A stretch of DNA of 64,000 bases, taken from contig NZ_FOFA01000009.1 in NCBI RefSeq assembly GCF_900110855.1, positions 124,001 through 188,000 on the forward strand. The letters run 5' to 3'. Position 1 is the first letter of the stretch; the number at the start of each line of letters is the position of its first letter. The DNA is from Microlunatus flavus (GTDB lineage: Bacteria; Actinomycetota; Actinomycetes; Propionibacteriales; Propionibacteriaceae). Below the pieces are notes generated by a model. The model had not been told where the DNA came from. It worked only from the letters and a program-made list of their open reading frames with translations, and made no database searches. Shown one piece after another: positions 61,921-64,000 of this stretch. Both the position numbers and the translations under genes were made by a program.

Positions 61921-62067
61921 TCAGTAGCCGCGGCCCGCGAAGATGGCGCCGGTCACGGTCGCGGCGTCCGCCGAACCTCCGAGGAAGACGAGGGCGAGCG
62001 TCGCGCCGGCGACGGTCGAGGTGGCGGCGACGCGGACGGCCTTGCGGACGTTGAGGGAGGAGAACAT
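61921..62067 (-). CDS. 48-residue secreted peptide precursor, unknown function
   Basis: Short gene with a strong ribosome-binding site (AAAGGA seven bases before ATG) and a clear signal peptide: MFSSLNVRKAVR, then a hydrophobic core ATLALVFLGG and a likely signal-peptidase site after SADA (residue 35). The mature product would be only 13 residues, ATVTGAIFAGRGY. C-ending codons are used throughout. No neighbour suggests a modification or export system. It could be a signal or small cell-surface peptide. An alternative is that the protein stays membrane-bound. Confidence 0.7.
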   Translation of the reverse strand: MFSSLNVRKAVRVAATSTVAGATLALVFLGGSADAATVTGAIFAGRGY

Positions 62068-62601
62068 GGTAAGTCCTTTCGATTTCGACCTCGAGAGCGA
62101 GACTTTTTTGCTTCCGAGACCGTCTTGGGGGGTCGATGTGAACGTTATGCGATTCAGGACCCCTCGTCACGCCGTAGCGGTGTCAGGATGAGGACATTTC
62201 CACATCCGGACATGGCAAAATCGCGTTAGGTGCGCTAGACCCAACGCGACGCAGCTCGCCGCTGCGCGTCCGTCGACCGCTTCGACCCTGGAGCGACTCC
62301 CTCTCCTGCTGCCCGCCCGGCCCGTCGGCCGCGGGCCACGGGGCGGTGGCCGGCTTCGACGAGCGTGCTGGGCGCAGCACGGTGGGTCACGCCCTGACGC
62401 GCGTCCCACGACTTCCTGTGACAGACTTCACCCGCTTCGACCCGAGGTCAAGGACCACCGGCCGTGCGCGCCTCTCCGGGAGCACCCGTCGCCGAGGGTC
62501 GCAGAGCGACCGGGACGGGTCCCGCCGGAGCCGATCAGGCCCGTACCGGCTCGAGCCAGGCTCCATCCGGGACTGTCAGCCGTGGCTGTCACATTAGTCC
62601 C
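62068..62601. other. 534-bp region between the small peptide and M4 peptidase genes
   Basis: No gene seen. The left 130 bases are AT-richer than the rest and should hold the promoter and leader of the small peptide (CATAAC on the minus strand at 62149-62144 is a possible -10). A stem-loop TCGCGTT/AACGCGA lies at 62221-62249. CATTAG five bases before the M4 ATG could be a -10 for a leaderless message. Confidence 0.5.
62221..62249. repeat. Stem-loop upstream of the small peptide gene
   Basis: TCGCGTT (62221-62227) pairs with AACGCGA (62243-62249) and GGT with ACC inside, leaving a seven-base loop. About 155 bp upstream of the small-peptide start; role unknown. Confidence 0.45.
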
Positions 62602-64000
62602 ATGACGCGCACCGCACCTGGTTCCTCGGAGTCCCCGCGAGCGGGACGTTGCACCTTCCTCCCGCCCTACCTGCTGCAGCGGGTGGCGGAGGCCTCGACC
62701 GAGCGCCGCCTGGTCGCCGGCGGCCGCAGCACCCTCGCCGTCGACGAGCGGCTGAGGGGCCGCCGCGAGGCGGCGACGGCGGCCACACCACCCCTCGCGC
62801 CGGCCGGCGGCGGCAACCGCGTGGTCTACGACGCGGGCGGCGCCGAGGACCTCCCCGGCCGCCGGGTCCGCGACGAGGACGACCCGGCCACCGGTGACGC
62901 GGCCGTGGACGAGGCGCACGACCACTCCGGCGTCGCGTGGGACCTCTTCGCCGAGGTGTTCGACCGCCGCTCGGTCGACGGGCGCGGGACCCCCCTCACG
63001 GTGACGGTGCACTACGGGCAGGACTACGACAACGCCTTCTGGGACGGCGACCAGCTGGTGTTCGGCGACGGCGACGGCGAGCTGTTCGACCGCTTCACCA
63101 AGCCCCTCGACGTCACGGTGCACGAGTTCACCCACGGCGTCACCCAGTTCAGCGCCGGGCTGACCTACCAGGGCCAGTCGGGCGCGCTGAACGAGAGCGT
63201 CAGCGACGTCTTCGCCTCGATGGCCAAGCAGCGGGCGCTGGGCCAGGACGCGCAGCAGGCCGACTGGCTGATCGGCCAGGGCCTGTTCCTGCCCGACGTC
63301 AAGGCGACGGCGCTCCGCTCGATGCTCGAGCCCGGCACGGCGTACGACGACCCCCGGCTGGGCCGCGACCCGCAGGTCGGGAGCATGGACGCCTACGTCG
63401 ACACGACCGAGGACAACGGCGGCGTGCACATCAACTCCGGCATCCCCAACCGCGCCTTCGCGCTGGCCGCCCGCGGCGTCGGGGGCAACAGCTGGGAGCG
63501 GCCGGGCCAGGTCTGGTACGCCGCCCTCACCGACGGGTCGGTCACGGCCGGGACCGACTTCGCCGGGTTCGCCCAGGCGACCGTGGACGCCGCCGCCCGG
63601 CTCTTCGGCGACGACCCCTCGGTGGCCGACCAGGTGCGGCAGGCGTGGCAGCAGGTGGGGCTCCTGACCGGCTCCTCGCGTGACGCCACCACCGGCGACG
63701 GCGCACCGGCCGGCTCCCCGTCCTCCCCCGCCCCGGCTCCCACGGAGGGGTCTCCCGCCGCGACGCCCTCGGACGCCACGACGACGGGTCCCGCGGCGCC
63801 GGACGTCTCGGGGCTGGGCACCCGTGGAGGCGCGGAGGACTCCCCCGCCGCTCCCGGCACCGGAGCGGGCGCCGGGGGCGACCTCGTCCCGGACGAGGAC
63901 GACGTCGTCGCCGTGCGGCGTTCGGGAGGGTTCGCTGGGGTCACGCGGTCGGGCCGGATGAGCCTGGGCGCCGACCCCTTCGGCAGCGAGCTGCGACGCC
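62602..64000 (+). CDS. Protealysin-like M4 metallopeptidase with emfourin-like C-terminus, partial
   Basis: At least 466 residues, running off the window. The N-terminus carries the protealysin-type propeptide motif FLPPYLLQRV (about 19-28) and there is no signal peptide. The thermolysin catalytic domain has HEFTH (His174, Glu175, His178), third zinc ligand Glu198 (NESVSDV) and catalytic His276 (GGVHINSG). From about 355 a Pro/Ala/Gly/Ser-rich linker leads to VVAVRRSGGFAGVTRSGRM (435-453), which resembles the start of emfourin, the protein inhibitor usually encoded next to protealysins. The rest of that domain is beyond the edge. Confidence 0.88.
   Translation, partial: MTRTAPGSSESPRAGRCTFLPPYLLQRVAEASTERRLVAGGRSTLAVDERLRGRREAATAATPPLAPAGGGNRVVYDAGGAEDLPGRRVRDEDDPATGDAAVDEAHDHSGVAWDLFAEVFDRRSVDGRGTPLTVTVHYGQDYDNAFWDGDQLVFGDGDGELFDRFTKPLDVTVHEFTHGVTQFSAGLTYQGQSGALNESVSDVFASMAKQRALGQDAQQADWLIGQGLFLPDVKATALRSMLEPGTAYDDPRLGRDPQVGSMDAYVDTTEDNGGVHINSGIPNRAFALAARGVGGNSWERPGQVWYAALTDGSVTAGTDFAGFAQATVDAAARLFGDDPSVADQVRQAWQQVGLLTGSSRDATTGDGAPAGSPSSPAPAPTEGSPAATPSDATTTGPAAPDVSGLGTRGGAEDSPAAPGTGAGAGGDLVPDEDDVVAVRRSGGFAGVTRSGRMSLGADPFGSELRR

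Noticed and set aside
62103-62108. T-rich run as a rho-independent terminator
   Set aside because: Six T lie in the leader of the small-peptide gene without a GC-rich stem immediately before them in either direction.

Overview
The window is about 72% GC, uses many GTG starts and dense GTGA/ATGA/TAGTG gene overlaps, and carries a complete nuoA-N operon plus most of a menaquinone pathway. Together with a group II truncated hemoglobin, a SigK/RskA-type pair, a CysK2-like enzyme and a TM0106-type nuclease, this points to an aerobic, menaquinone-using actinobacterium. Propionibacteriales (Nocardioides/Microlunatus-like) is my best guess, but it is inference only.

Layout. 1-1821: end of an SsuA/THI5-type ABC importer (ATPase and Tat/lipobox binding protein). 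2064-5467: a Pro/Gln-rich membrane protein and an M13 zinc peptidase. 5592-8923: PEP synthase and its regulatory kinase/phosphorylase, coupled. 9143-10471: a CNT nucleoside transporter. 10561-11890: a winged-helix/nuclease-like gene enclosed by 65-bp composite inverted repeats. 11959-29504: polyprenyl diphosphate synthase and the 14-gene nuo operon, all on the minus strand, transcribed from about 29.6 kb. 29777-31012: a geranylgeranyl-reductase-family flavoprotein (MenJ-like), divergent from nuo. 31255-33412: PadR regulator plus DHA2 drug exporter. 33514-35357: MobA-like protein and isochorismate synthase (menF). 35462-37408: class II aldolase and zinc dehydrogenase. 37440-39774: ABC export pair. 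39970-41462: ECF sigma factor and zinc anti-sigma factor. 41533-44072: menG and a RecB/RNase H-type nuclease. 44115-49388: truncated hemoglobin, menD, menC, menE, menA. 49777-52037: processive-type GT2 synthase and a lipoprotein. 52175-54748: CysK2-like enzyme, RNase HI fused to a SnoaL-like domain, GlsB-type membrane protein. 54872-55540: orphan response regulator. 55584-60589: envelope genes (GT2, CDP-alcohol phosphotransferase, PLDc_N protein, TagF-like transferase) and gnd. 60723-61691: TrmB/LuxR-type regulator. 61921-62067: a 48-residue secreted-peptide gene. 62602-end: a protealysin-like M4 peptidase whose C-terminus appears to be fused to an emfourin-like inhibitor domain, cut by the window edge.

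How the genes work together. The respiratory theme dominates. Chorismate enters menaquinone synthesis through menF, menD, menC and menE; hepT-like synthase makes the side chain, menA attaches it, menG methylates the ring and the MenJ-like reductase probably saturates one isoprene unit. The quinone is then reduced by the NADH dehydrogenase encoded by nuoA-N. menB and menH/menI are not in the window.

Most promising leads are the inverted-repeat-bounded AbiEi/nuclease-like gene, the peptidase-inhibitor fusion, a CDP-alcohol phosphotransferase with its last motif Asp replaced by His, head-to-head overlapping promoters between menC and menE, and repeat insertions inside the nuo operon. Many intergenic gaps end in strong hairpins without U-tracts. 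I found no rRNA, tRNA or CRISPR array.
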